DNA from: Sandaracinaceae bacterium
Lineage (GTDB): Bacteria; Myxococcota_A; Polyangia; Polyangiales; JADJQN01
Direction: 5' to 3'
Length of the DNA stretch: 64,000 nt
Assembly: GCA_016712745.1 (NCBI GenBank)
Contig: JADJQN010000003.1
Location: 1,488,001 to 1,552,000, forward strand
Positions 48,548 through 56,260 of this stretch are shown in pieces; the stretch's first letter is position 1; the number at the start of each line of letters is the position of its first letter. A program made the translations under genes and the position numbers. The notes beneath the pieces are model-generated. The model did no database searches. It had not been told where the DNA came from and saw nothing but the letters and a program-made list of their open reading frames with translations.

Positions 48548-49771
48548 TTATGGCGACGTGACTTCCGTTGCGGGCGAGAAATCGCTTGCCGTGGCGTCAG
48601 TCGGCTCAGGCAGGGGCACGGGCGACGGCTCGGGCTGCGGCGGAGGTGGCGACGACGTTTCAGGATCGGTACAGCCGTCCTCGTCCTCGTCGCGACCTTC
48701 TTCGGCGCTTTCCGTCGGACAACGATCGTCGGGATCTGGAATTAGGTCGTTGTCGTTGTCCGGATCGGGGCAACCGTCTTCGTCTTCGAAGCCGTCGAAG
48801 TCCTCCGCAAGGGGCGGGCAGTGATCGCGATCGTCGGGCATGCCGTCCTGATCGAGATCGTGAACACGCGGCGCCCACGTGAGGTCGAGAGTGCTTCGTA
48901 CAACCGGGGTTCCCACGCCAGGCAAGAGGCCTGCGCCAATGGAACTCGTCAGAAAGACATCGCCAATACGAATGCGCGCACCGACGGCAATCTCACCGGT
49001 GGTTGTAGCGCGATCGAAAAAAGCGCGCGTATCGGTGGCCGTTCGAAATTCGACGATCCCGGCGAAATCGCGAATCACCGGAATGGGAAGTTGCAGCGCA
49101 AGGCCAAGCTCGATTTCGTCGCCGAACTCTTGGCCCAGGAAAGAGCGGCGTTCGTGGCGATGACGATAGCCAAGCATCGCGCCGATGCCAGCGTTGAGAA
49201 CATGAAAGTCACCGATGATCTGCGCGAAAAAGCGCGGAGAACCTTCGCCCGAGAATGCGTCGGTCTGTCCTATGGGAATGGTGCTCGTCAGCTGCAACGC
49301 TATGCCCGGACCTTCATTGCGCTCGCGGGGAACGGAGGCGCTCTCACCAAGGATACGATAGCGAATGGAGATGCGCGGATCGCCCGCCGCCACGTTGGGC
49401 AAGCGATAGCCGTCACCGATGGAAGAGCCGTTGCCGGCCTGCCACAAAACGAATGGAGCCGCGACACCGATGGCGAATCGTCCGCCGATGCCAATCTGCG
49501 CGCCGAAGGTTGTCGTTGCGCGATCGGTGACGAGCTCGATGCGCTGACCGCCTTCGGTGTTCATCATGAGCTGGCGATACTGCCAACCGAGCGCCATATT
49601 GAAGTTCCAATGCCCAGGTCCCGGCGTGGTCGTGCCCTGAATGCCAATGAAGCCATCGGCATCGAGAGGCGGCGTCTCGCGTTCGAGATCCAAGTTCTGC
49701 GCGGCCGCGATGTCGAGTCGCGCGAACGACGACACCGCCAACGCGGTCAGAAGGCATAGGCCAAAGCGCAT
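48548..49771 (-). CDS. Outer-membrane barrel protein with thrombospondin type 3 repeats
   Basis: The 407-residue protein has a signal peptide (LTALAVSSFARLDIAAAQ), an outer-membrane barrel-like region (about 40-310) with many Gly/aromatic strands, then Asp-rich thrombospondin type 3 repeats (about 315-375, LDQDGMPDDRDHCPP, EDEDGCPDPDNDND) that bind Ca2+. It ends in a Pro/Ser/Thr tail. This resembles OmpA-type proteins of myxobacteria, but the usual OmpA peptidoglycan-binding domain after the repeats is missing, and the gene is not truncated by a visible frameshift. Role: surface structure or adhesion, inferred. Confidence 0.78.
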   Translation of the reverse strand: MRFGLCLLTALAVSSFARLDIAAAQNLDLERETPPLDADGFIGIQGTTTPGPGHWNFNMALGWQYRQLMMNTEGGQRIELVTDRATTTFGAQIGIGGRFAIGVAAPFVLWQAGNGSSIGDGYRLPNVAAGDPRISIRYRILGESASVPRERNEGPGIALQLTSTIPIGQTDAFSGEGSPRFFAQIIGDFHVLNAGIGAMLGYRHRHERRSFLGQEFGDEIELGLALQLPIPVIRDFAGIVEFRTATDTRAFFDRATTTGEIAVGARIRIGDVFLTSSIGAGLLPGVGTPVVRSTLDLTWAPRVHDLDQDGMPDDRDHCPPLAEDFDGFEDEDGCPDPDNDNDLIPDPDDRCPTESAEEGRDEDEDGCTDPETSSPPPPQPEPSPVPLPEPTDATASDFSPATEVTSP

Positions 49772-49784
49772 TGGCGCAGGATAC

Positions 49785-50618
49785 CTAACTCAGCAGCGGG
49801 AGGCGACGGGAGTTCGGCAGGGGCGAAATGCGCTCTTCGGACTCACGGGCCACGGAAAGGTTGAGCGTGGCCCACAGCTTCTTGTCGAAAAGGTGCGAGG
49901 GTTTCACGTTCATAAGAGCTGCGAGCATGCTCTCTCGTACGCGCGGTGCCAGGCCCTCCAAATCCGTGAGCACCTTCTTCACCTGCTTGCGCATAAGGTT
50001 TTCCTGAGACCCGCACAAGTCGCAGGGCAAAATCGGGAACTGCATCAAGCTCGAGTACTCGATGATGTCTTTTTCGGCGACGTAGAGCAGAGGACGAATG
50101 ACCACATTGCGCTCATCGTCGCTAATCAGCTTGGGCGGCATCGACTTGAGCGAGCCCGTGAACATGAGATTGAGGAGCAAGGTTTCAAGCGCATCGTCGC
50201 GATGATGCCCGAGTGCAATCTTGGTGCAGCCAAGCTCCTGAGCTGCGTTGTACAAAACGCCGCGACGCAGACGCGAACACAGCGAGCAGTACGTTTTGCC
50301 TTCTTCAATTTTGTCGACGACGATCGTGTACGTGTCTTCGCGCAGAATTTTGTAGTCGTACTCGTTCGCCTTGAGCCAGTTTTCGAGGGGCGAGCCGTCG
50401 TAACCGGGATGGCCCTGATCAAGATGCACTGCGACCAGCGTGTAGTTCACGGGCGAACGCTTGCGCATGCGCTCCAGCAAATGCAGCATCGTGTAGCTGT
50501 CTTTGCCGCCGCTCAGGCAAACCATGATGCGGTCTCCCTCGGAGATCAGCCCGAAATCATGAATGCATTGGCCGAGATCGCGGGATAGGGAGCGGGTGAG
50601 CTTCTCGGTCGGTTCCAT
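49785..50618 (-). CDS. ttcA: tRNA 2-thiocytidine(32) synthetase TtcA
   Basis: TtcA thiolates C32 of some tRNAs, using ATP and an iron-sulfur cluster. The 277 residues from the ATG at 50618 show the PP-loop SGGKDS, the conserved CSLCSRLRRG Cys pair and the later CDLCGSQ, which together with the PP-loop define the family, as well as GHHRDDALETLLLN. The longer frame to 50795 is not used because it has no family sequence and reads across the divergent PilZ gene. It is a single-gene unit, divergent from the PilZ gene by 43 bases. Confidence 0.93.
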   Translation of the reverse strand: MEPTEKLTRSLSRDLGQCIHDFGLISEGDRIMVCLSGGKDSYTMLHLLERMRKRSPVNYTLVAVHLDQGHPGYDGSPLENWLKANEYDYKILREDTYTIVVDKIEEGKTYCSLCSRLRRGVLYNAAQELGCTKIALGHHRDDALETLLLNLMFTGSLKSMPPKLISDDERNVVIRPLLYVAEKDIIEYSSLMQFPILPCDLCGSQENLMRKQVKKVLTDLEGLAPRVRESMLAALMNVKPSHLFDKKLWATLNLSVARESEERISPLPNSRRLPLLS

Positions 50619-50661
50619 CGTCACGTGTTCTACACGATCTTCTGCTATCGTCACGCAAGCT

Positions 50662-51009
50662 ATGGAGAAAGACGCACCCAGCCGCCGCGGGCCTCGAAAG
50701 CCGATGACACTTGTCGTGCGTTTTCGCTTCGACACTGACGGGGCCAAGGACATCGAAGGCCGCACGAACGACGTGTCCAAAGCCGGCGTTTTCATCGAAA
50801 CGGCGATGGCAGTTCTGCCGGAAAGCGTCGTGCACGTGACCTTAATGGCACCCAGCGCCTGGGAGCCTTTGCAGATGACCGGCCTTGTGAAGTGGGTCGG
50901 CGAACGCGGTGGCTCGCGCGGCTTTGGCGTACACTTCGAGACATTGACGCCCGTCCAACAGACAGCACTTGCTGAACTACTCGACGTCGCAGGCTACGCG
51001 ACCGCGTAG
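50662..51009 (+). CDS. PilZ-domain protein, c-di-GMP-binding
   Basis: The 115-residue product starting at 50662 is essentially one PilZ domain: a basic RRGPRKP start as in the RxxxR motif, VVRFRFDTDG, then GRTNDVSKAGVFIET corresponding to the D/NxSxxG motif, and a Val-rich beta-barrel. It probably binds cyclic di-GMP. In myxobacteria such small PilZ proteins regulate motility or exopolysaccharide. The REC-EAL enzyme at 53167 could set its ligand level, but no direct link is seen. The upstream ATG at 50563 lies antisense to ttcA and was rejected. Confidence 0.87.
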   Translation: MEKDAPSRRGPRKPMTLVVRFRFDTDGAKDIEGRTNDVSKAGVFIETAMAVLPESVVHVTLMAPSAWEPLQMTGLVKWVGERGGSRGFGVHFETLTPVQQTALAELLDVAGYATA

Positions 51010-51036
51010 CTGATAAACTACGCGACCGCGTAGTTT
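50994..51036. terminator. Duplicated palindrome, likely bidirectional terminator
   Basis: The 16-base palindrome CTACGCGACCGCGTAG occurs at 50994-51009, where it is the end of the PilZ gene, and again at 51018-51033. The second copy extends to a perfect 10-base inverted repeat (51015-51024 with 51027-51036) ending in TTT on either strand. It sits between two convergent genes. This looks like a small tandem duplication that could serve as a terminator for both. Confidence 0.65.
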
Positions 51037-51037
51037 G

Positions 51038-51445
51038 CTAGCGCCGGTCGAGCGCGTCGAAATCACGCAGGCCGCGCAGGACGGTGCGGCCCATGCGATA
51101 GGGGCGCAATACGAGCGTCGTATTCTCGAGGCGGTAGATGAGCGGGTAGTTCTCGCTCATGCGATCGAAGCTCGTGACGTTCAACAGCCCGCCAAGGCGA
51201 ACGCCGTGAACAACTGAAAGCGTTTCGTACGAGCGAAGTGATAGCAACGGCCCGAGACGCATCGGCAAATGAGCATCGCCCTCTTCCGTTACGAGTGCGC
51301 TATGCAACGTGAGACGCGGAAGCTGCTGCGCGCCTGGTGTGAAGCGTCGATCCTGAGCGCTTGCGTTCGACGCGAACGCAGCTGCGAGTACCGCTGCGAA
51401 GACCGCACTAGCGAGAATGATTTGAGCCACGCGCATTCGCACCAC
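51038..51445 (-). CDS. Small secreted protein, unknown
   Basis: The product has 135 residues, with a signal peptide (IILASAVFAAVLAAAFASNASAQ) ending near residue 31. The mature part is about 100 residues with no recognised family and no Cys. An ATG three codons further in is an alternative start. It lies next to a hairpin-like palindrome and converges on the PilZ gene. No function is proposed. Confidence 0.6.
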   Translation of the reverse strand: MVRMRVAQIILASAVFAAVLAAAFASNASAQDRRFTPGAQQLPRLTLHSALVTEEGDAHLPMRLGPLLSLRSYETLSVVHGVRLGGLLNVTSFDRMSENYPLIYRLENTTLVLRPYRMGRTVLRGLRDFDALDRR

Positions 51446-51549
51446 CTGCCGAGCAACTTAACAGATGGCTGCGGACGCGCCAAGCTTCCGCGAGATCAAA
51501 AATCATGCGCGAGAACGCAGGCTCGTCACTTTCCGTCGCTCTAGCGAAA

Positions 51550-51993
51550 CTACTCGCCTTTTGCTTCGACGAGAGTCCACTCGACGCGGTAGTCGGGGCC
51601 TGCTTCCGTGTACCGTCGGCGTTTGGCAACGTTCACGTTTTGCGTGGTGAGCGTTGCGCGAATCGACGTCGTAGCAGCGGCAGCCACGCGCTTTGCAAAC
51701 TTCTGTTCAAGTAACTCGTAGTCCGGATTCACTCCGGGTTGTCCGGGATGCGTATCCGTTTTTGCAAAACCTGATTCGTACTCGTCATGCCAGGCGACAA
51801 AGATTTTCCACTTCGCAATCGCGATGCTCAGAGTTTCAGCATCGACGGGCTGCAGCTCAAAGTGGTCTTTGTAGTCGTCGCTCGCCTCGTCGAACTTGCG
51901 CACGAAGTAATGAGGCTTGCCCTGGTAGTCCGCAATGCCCTCCAGCGGATGCCCGTCGTGCCAATCCATTTCAACGTAAACGCGTTCGAACAT
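51550..51993 (-). CDS. Conserved hypothetical protein
   Basis: From the ATG at 51993 the product is 147 residues without signal peptide or membrane helix. The N terminus MFERVYVEMDWHDGHPLEGIADYQGKP is distinctive, with many Trp and Tyr, including KWKIFVAWHDEYESG, and a basic C-terminal half with an RRRYTEAGPDYRVEWTL segment. I do not know a function. It is separated from the fbp stop by only four bases, so it is probably co-transcribed with and translated after fbp. A longer reading to 52209 overlaps fbp and was discarded. Confidence 0.6.
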   Translation of the reverse strand: MFERVYVEMDWHDGHPLEGIADYQGKPHYFVRKFDEASDDYKDHFELQPVDAETLSIAIAKWKIFVAWHDEYESGFAKTDTHPGQPGVNPDYELLEQKFAKRVAAAATTSIRATLTTQNVNVAKRRRYTEAGPDYRVEWTLVEAKGE

Positions 51994-51997
51994 GGGA

Positions 51998-53023
51998 CTA
52001 AAGAAATCGCTCGACGTCCTTAACGTCGTCCTTGCTGCCAATGAAAAGTGGCACGCGTTGATGAAGCTCAGTGGGTTCGATGTCGAGAATACGTTCTTTG
52101 CCGCTCGATGCAGCGCCGCCGGCCGCTTCGGCGATGAACGCCATCGGCGCAGCTTCGTAGAGCAGGCGCAGCTTGCCGGTCCTGTTCTTCTTGTCCGCGG
52201 GATACACAAACACGCCTCCCTTTAGGAGAGTGCGATGAAAGTCCGCGACCAGCGTTCCGACATAACGATGACCATACGGATGCACCTTCTCAGCGTCCGG
52301 CGCGCGTACCCAATCGACCCATTTCGCGATGCCTTCTTCCCAATGCATGCGATTGCCTTCGTTGATGCTGTAGGTGTTGCCGCGCTGGGGAATGCGGATG
52401 TCTTCATGCGAGAGAAGAAACTCACCGATGGACGGGTCGAGTGTAAAGCCATGCACGCCATCGCCCGTTGTGTAGACGAACATGACGGAGGAGCCGTACA
52501 TGATGTACCCGGCCGCAACCTGAACGCTGCCCTTTTGCAGGCAATCCTTCAGCGTGCCATCGCGTCCGGTCGAGACGCGGCGATGTACCGAGAAGATAGT
52601 TCCGATGCTGATGTTCACATCGATGTTCGATGATCCGTCGAGTGGATCGAAGAGCACGACGTACTTGCCGGTCGTGAACTGCTCCGGCACGCCGATCGCG
52701 TCTTCATTCTCTTCGCTTGCCATAATGCAAACGTGGCCGCTGCTCTCAAGGCAGCGAATGAGCGTCGCGTTGGCGAACTCGTCCATCTTCTGCACGGTCT
52801 CGCCTTGCACATTCACGTCGCCAGTTACACCAAGCACGCCCGCTAGCCCTGCTTGGGTGACGCGACTGCCAATGATCTTTCCAGCAAGCGCGAGTTGGTG
52901 AAAGAGCGCAGTGAACTCGCCCTTCGCGTCAGGAAACGCTCGCTGTCGATAGAGGATGTGACGTTCGAGGGTCCAACCAATTTGATCAGGGGCTGGCGGT
53001 CCCCAAGAGACGGTGGGCTGCAT
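51998..53023 (-). CDS. fbp: Class I fructose-1,6-bisphosphatase
   Basis: Fbp hydrolyses fructose-1,6-bisphosphate to fructose-6-phosphate, the committed step of gluconeogenesis, in the cytosol. The 341-residue product from the ATG at 53023 has the class I signatures: SEENEDAI, FDPLDGSSNIDVN with the metal-binding Asp set, and RYVGTLVADFHRTLLKGGVFVYPADKK. Length is normal. An ATG ten codons upstream (53053) is less likely. The following hypothetical gene is nearly adjacent, so both share a transcript. Confidence 0.97.
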   Translation of the reverse strand: MQPTVSWGPPAPDQIGWTLERHILYRQRAFPDAKGEFTALFHQLALAGKIIGSRVTQAGLAGVLGVTGDVNVQGETVQKMDEFANATLIRCLESSGHVCIMASEENEDAIGVPEQFTTGKYVVLFDPLDGSSNIDVNISIGTIFSVHRRVSTGRDGTLKDCLQKGSVQVAAGYIMYGSSVMFVYTTGDGVHGFTLDPSIGEFLLSHEDIRIPQRGNTYSINEGNRMHWEEGIAKWVDWVRAPDAEKVHPYGHRYVGTLVADFHRTLLKGGVFVYPADKKNRTGKLRLLYEAAPMAFIAEAAGGAASSGKERILDIEPTELHQRVPLFIGSKDDVKDVERFL

Positions 53024-53166
53024 GGACTCGCATCCTAACCAAAGCCTGATCATTGGGGAATGTCGCGTGTGCCACCCCTAAGGGTGAAGGCATCGCGGGA
53101 AATAATGCGCGAAATACGCGATTGGGCTTCACGCGAAGGGGGATCCTGCGCTCTTATGGATCACAC

Positions 53167-54324
53167 ATGAGCGCAGGAGCGAATGGGCGCGTTGTTATCG
53201 TGGACGACGACGCCATTCTGGTGCGCGCCTACGAGCGCTGTCTGCGCTTCGCGGGCTTCGACGTAAAGTCCAACACGAGCCCGCGTCACATGCTCGAAGG
53301 CTTCGAGAATGGAAGCGCCGACGTTGTGATCGCTGACATCGGAATGCCCGAGATGGATGGCTTGGGGTTGCTGGCTGCCGTTCGCAAGATTGATCCGGAT
53401 GTGCCGGTGCTCCTCGTCACGGGCATGCCGACGATCGATACCGCGATCGCCGCGATCGAAACCGGAGCGCTTCGCTATCTCGTAAAACCAATCGTGTCCG
53501 ATGAGCTCGTGGCATCGGTTACCGAGGCGACCCGCCTTTGCAAACTGGCGCGCCTGCGCCGTGAAGCGACGCGCGTGGCGAAATCAGTGCCGCCTCCCAA
53601 CGGCCGCTCAACGCTGCGAGATGCATTTGATAGAGCCATGGACACGCTCTACATGGCGTACCAGCCCATCGTCGACGTGACGCAAAAAGACGTCTTCGGG
53701 CACGAGGCATTGGTGCGGACGCGCGAGTCGAGCATTCCTCATCCCGGTGCGCTATTCGCCACCGCCGAGAAGCTCGGCATGTTGCCGCAGCTCGCGCGCA
53801 AGATTCGCATGGTGGCGCCCCATGTTCTGGAGCATCTCGATCCGTCGGTCGCTCTCTTCGTCAACCTGCATCCGCGCGAGCTAGCTGACGAGCAGTTTGC
53901 ACGCGAAATAGAGACGCTTTTACCGGTGGCCACGCGCATCGTCTTCGAAGTGAGCGAGCGTGTTTCAATCGACGATCTCGGCCGATGCCGCGCGCGCCTG
54001 ACGCAGTTGCGCCAGCAGGGATTCCGACTTGCGGTCGACGATTTGGGGGCGGGCTACGCAGGGCTCACAAGCTTTGCCTTGCTGGAACCGGAGATCGTCA
54101 AGCTCGATATGAGTCTCATCCGCGGCGTGGAGAGCTCGTCAATTAAACAAAAAGTCATCGGCTCGCTCATCAGTCTCTGTACGGAGATGAATGTTAGAGT
54201 CATCGGTGAGGGCGTCGAGACCCAACAAGAAGCGGATGTACTCCTTGAGCTTGGATGCACCTTGCAACAAGGCTACCTCCACGCCCGCCCCGCCTTCCCC
54301 ATCCCCAACGTCACCTGGCCGTAA
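53167..54324 (+). CDS. Response regulator with EAL phosphodiesterase domain
   Basis: From the ATG at 53167 the product has 385 residues: an N-terminal receiver domain (about 8-125) with acidic pocket DDDAI, phosphoacceptor Asp in VVIADIGMPEMDG, the conserved Thr and the Lys in YLVKPI, then an EAL domain (about 150-385). The latter keeps the catalytic set: GHEALVR, NLHP, EVSE, the DDLGAGYAGL pair, KLDMSLIRG, IGEGVE and QQGYL. It probably hydrolyses cyclic di-GMP under control of an unlinked histidine kinase. It has no operon partner and converges on the FHA gene. Confidence 0.93.
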   Translation: MSAGANGRVVIVDDDAILVRAYERCLRFAGFDVKSNTSPRHMLEGFENGSADVVIADIGMPEMDGLGLLAAVRKIDPDVPVLLVTGMPTIDTAIAAIETGALRYLVKPIVSDELVASVTEATRLCKLARLRREATRVAKSVPPPNGRSTLRDAFDRAMDTLYMAYQPIVDVTQKDVFGHEALVRTRESSIPHPGALFATAEKLGMLPQLARKIRMVAPHVLEHLDPSVALFVNLHPRELADEQFAREIETLLPVATRIVFEVSERVSIDDLGRCRARLTQLRQQGFRLAVDDLGAGYAGLTSFALLEPEIVKLDMSLIRGVESSSIKQKVIGSLISLCTEMNVRVIGEGVETQQEADVLLELGCTLQQGYLHARPAFPIPNVTWP

Positions 54325-54350
54325 CTCCTGCGCACCGGGTCTTGGCGGTT

Positions 54351-54395
54351 AAAAAAACCAAGCCGCGAGAACGCCAGCAGCCTGACGAGCGGCTT
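54351..54395 (-). terminator. Rho-independent terminator after the FHA gene
   Basis: Read on the minus strand, AAGCCGC (54395-54389) pairs with GCGGCTT (54366-54360) around a 22-base loop, followed after GG by a run of seven T (54357-54351). It also carries a 17-base match to the palindromic copy 2 tail (54341-54357 versus 3484-3500). Confidence 0.6.
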
Positions 54396-56061
54396 AGCTG
54401 GTGGTAGCGATTTCGTGGATGACGGGGTTGCCGGAATCGTCGAGGTCGACGTGGACGACGAGCGCGACCGCGCGCTGAACGAGCACTTGAGCGTTCTCGG
54501 CACTGACGCGGCCGTCGAGTGAGACGAGTAGCTGCAAATGGCCTAGCGCTTCGGCGCCGGAACCTGCAAACACCGACGCAAGCGAACCACGGCGTCCGGC
54601 CATGGCTACCAAGGCGTCGTACGCTTCGCCGCCCTCGATCTCTTCGATGACAATGCGATCAGCGCGCAAAAGGCGGGCTTTTTGCAAGGCATCGCGGAAG
54701 TTCTCTCCGGTCTTTGCTGAGAGATAGAGATGTAAGGCGCGCGGGATCCCCATGCTTGGTGCGGTCTCGATGGCTACGACGCGCTCACGCTCCGCAGCAA
54801 GAGCACCGAGTGCACCGAGCACCGGGCTCACGGCGCGCGTGGAGGGACCGGTAACGAGAATATTGCGACGCTCGTATACGGCGGTCTTCAGACCTTCGAC
54901 ATCTTCGGCTGCAACCGTGCCGCGCGCGACGAGCGCGTCAAAGCCAACGAACTCGCGCGCAACGCGACGCAGGACAAGCATGGGCGAGCTCGCGCTCGAC
55001 GGGACGCTCACGTAGTAAACGTTCCACGCTTCGCCGCTGGTCTCGTATACGGCAGCGCCTTGATCGATGCTCGCACCCGCTGCTGTGAATACTCGTTGGA
55101 TGGCTTTGTTGAGAGCCGCGACGGACGGATAGGTGAACGGCGCTTCTTCAAGGCCCATGCCCACATCAACGACGATGCGACCCGGAGCCTCAATCAAAAT
55201 CTCTTGCACACGCGCGTCCGACGTCAGCGTGTCGATCGGATCGCCACCCGAGTTCGTCGTGACCGGTGCAGCCTTGGCCATCGGCGTCATAACGGCCATG
55301 GGCTTTACTTGTGAAGCAGAGGTAGCAACGCGTGCAGCCGGTTGAGCGGCTGGTGTGGTTTGCATCGGCGCGGGCGCCTTGGCCGGGGATTCTTGAGTGC
55401 GGGGAATTGAAGCGCTGGGCTGCGAAACCGGCGTAGGACTCGCAACCGGACGAGGCGCCATCGGCGTCGGCTGCACATCATCATCGTCATCGTCGAGCGA
55501 TTCGACCACGGATTCGGATGAGACAGGCGGAAGCGGAGGCGGCGGAGGCACGGACGACAAACGCGGCGCTTGGGGCGCGGCGGGGGGCGCAGGCTGCGGA
55601 ATTGATTGACGCGGCTGTACCGGAATCTCGTTCGACGAACGAATAGCCGGCGGCCCGGGCGGACGAGGCGCGACGGCCCCGGCAACGCTCACGGGACGAA
55701 CTGGCGGGGCAACCGGGCGCGGCGCTTCTTCGGGCATCGGCGGCGCTGCATCACCTGCTTCGGCTCCTGCTTCCCCGCCATCCAGCGAGATAATGAAATC
55801 GCCGATATAAACTTTGTCACCCTGCTTGATGACGAGAGGCGAGGTGATCTTGCGCCCGTTGACGTAAGTCCCGTTGGTGCTCTTCAAGTCGACGACGATG
55901 TAGCGCCCGTCTTTGAGAACAATGCGCGAGTGGCGCTTCGACACATTGCCTTTGGGCAATACGATGTCGTTACCAGTGACGCGCCCGATCGTAATCTCGG
56001 GCTTGTCGAACTCGAGCTTGCGCTGCGCGCCGCCCTTCTCGGTGATGACGAGAGTGAACAT
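54394..56061 (-). CDS. FHA-domain protein fused to a degenerate CpaF/VirB11-like ATPase domain
   Basis: From the ATG at 56061 the product has 555 residues. Residues about 1-95 are an FHA domain (ITIGRVTGNDIVLPKGNVSKRHSRIV, STNGTYVNGRKI) that binds phosphothreonine. About 100-270 is a low-complexity Pro/Ala/Ser linker with a run of acidic residues (DDDDDD). About 285-555 resembles CpaF/TadA-type secretion ATPases. The P-loop position reads TGPSTRAVSPVLG (about 404-416) with no GK[ST], and the Walker B region is IVIEEIEGGEAYDALVAM. The ATPase is therefore probably inactive and may act as a structural or regulatory partner. No pilus genes are nearby. Confidence 0.85.
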   Translation of the reverse strand: MFTLVITEKGGAQRKLEFDKPEITIGRVTGNDIVLPKGNVSKRHSRIVLKDGRYIVVDLKSTNGTYVNGRKITSPLVIKQGDKVYIGDFIISLDGGEAGAEAGDAAPPMPEEAPRPVAPPVRPVSVAGAVAPRPPGPPAIRSSNEIPVQPRQSIPQPAPPAAPQAPRLSSVPPPPPLPPVSSESVVESLDDDDDDVQPTPMAPRPVASPTPVSQPSASIPRTQESPAKAPAPMQTTPAAQPAARVATSASQVKPMAVMTPMAKAAPVTTNSGGDPIDTLTSDARVQEILIEAPGRIVVDVGMGLEEAPFTYPSVAALNKAIQRVFTAAGASIDQGAAVYETSGEAWNVYYVSVPSSASSPMLVLRRVAREFVGFDALVARGTVAAEDVEGLKTAVYERRNILVTGPSTRAVSPVLGALGALAAERERVVAIETAPSMGIPRALHLYLSAKTGENFRDALQKARLLRADRIVIEEIEGGEAYDALVAMAGRRGSLASVFAGSGAEALGHLQLLVSLDGRVSAENAQVLVQRAVALVVHVDLDDSGNPVIHEIATTS

Positions 56062-56260
56062 TCGGGTCCTATCGGGCGCCTTCCCGGCGCCATGGGGCAC
56101 GCCATTGAACCGGCCAAGAGCCATAAACGTCAAGGTATTTGCAGTATTTACTGCACAAAATCGCGTTGCCTCGGCGCGAATAAGCCTTCACCACGCAAAA
56201 GCGGCTTTCCTTGACCCCTACCGTGGGAAGTGAAATTCTCACGCTCGCTCTAAAGGGCAC

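Noticed and set aside
54325..54400. A third full palindromic element
   Set aside because: Only a 17-base stretch and some GCCAGC-like bases match; the inverted arms are missing, so it is listed as a terminator with a partial match.
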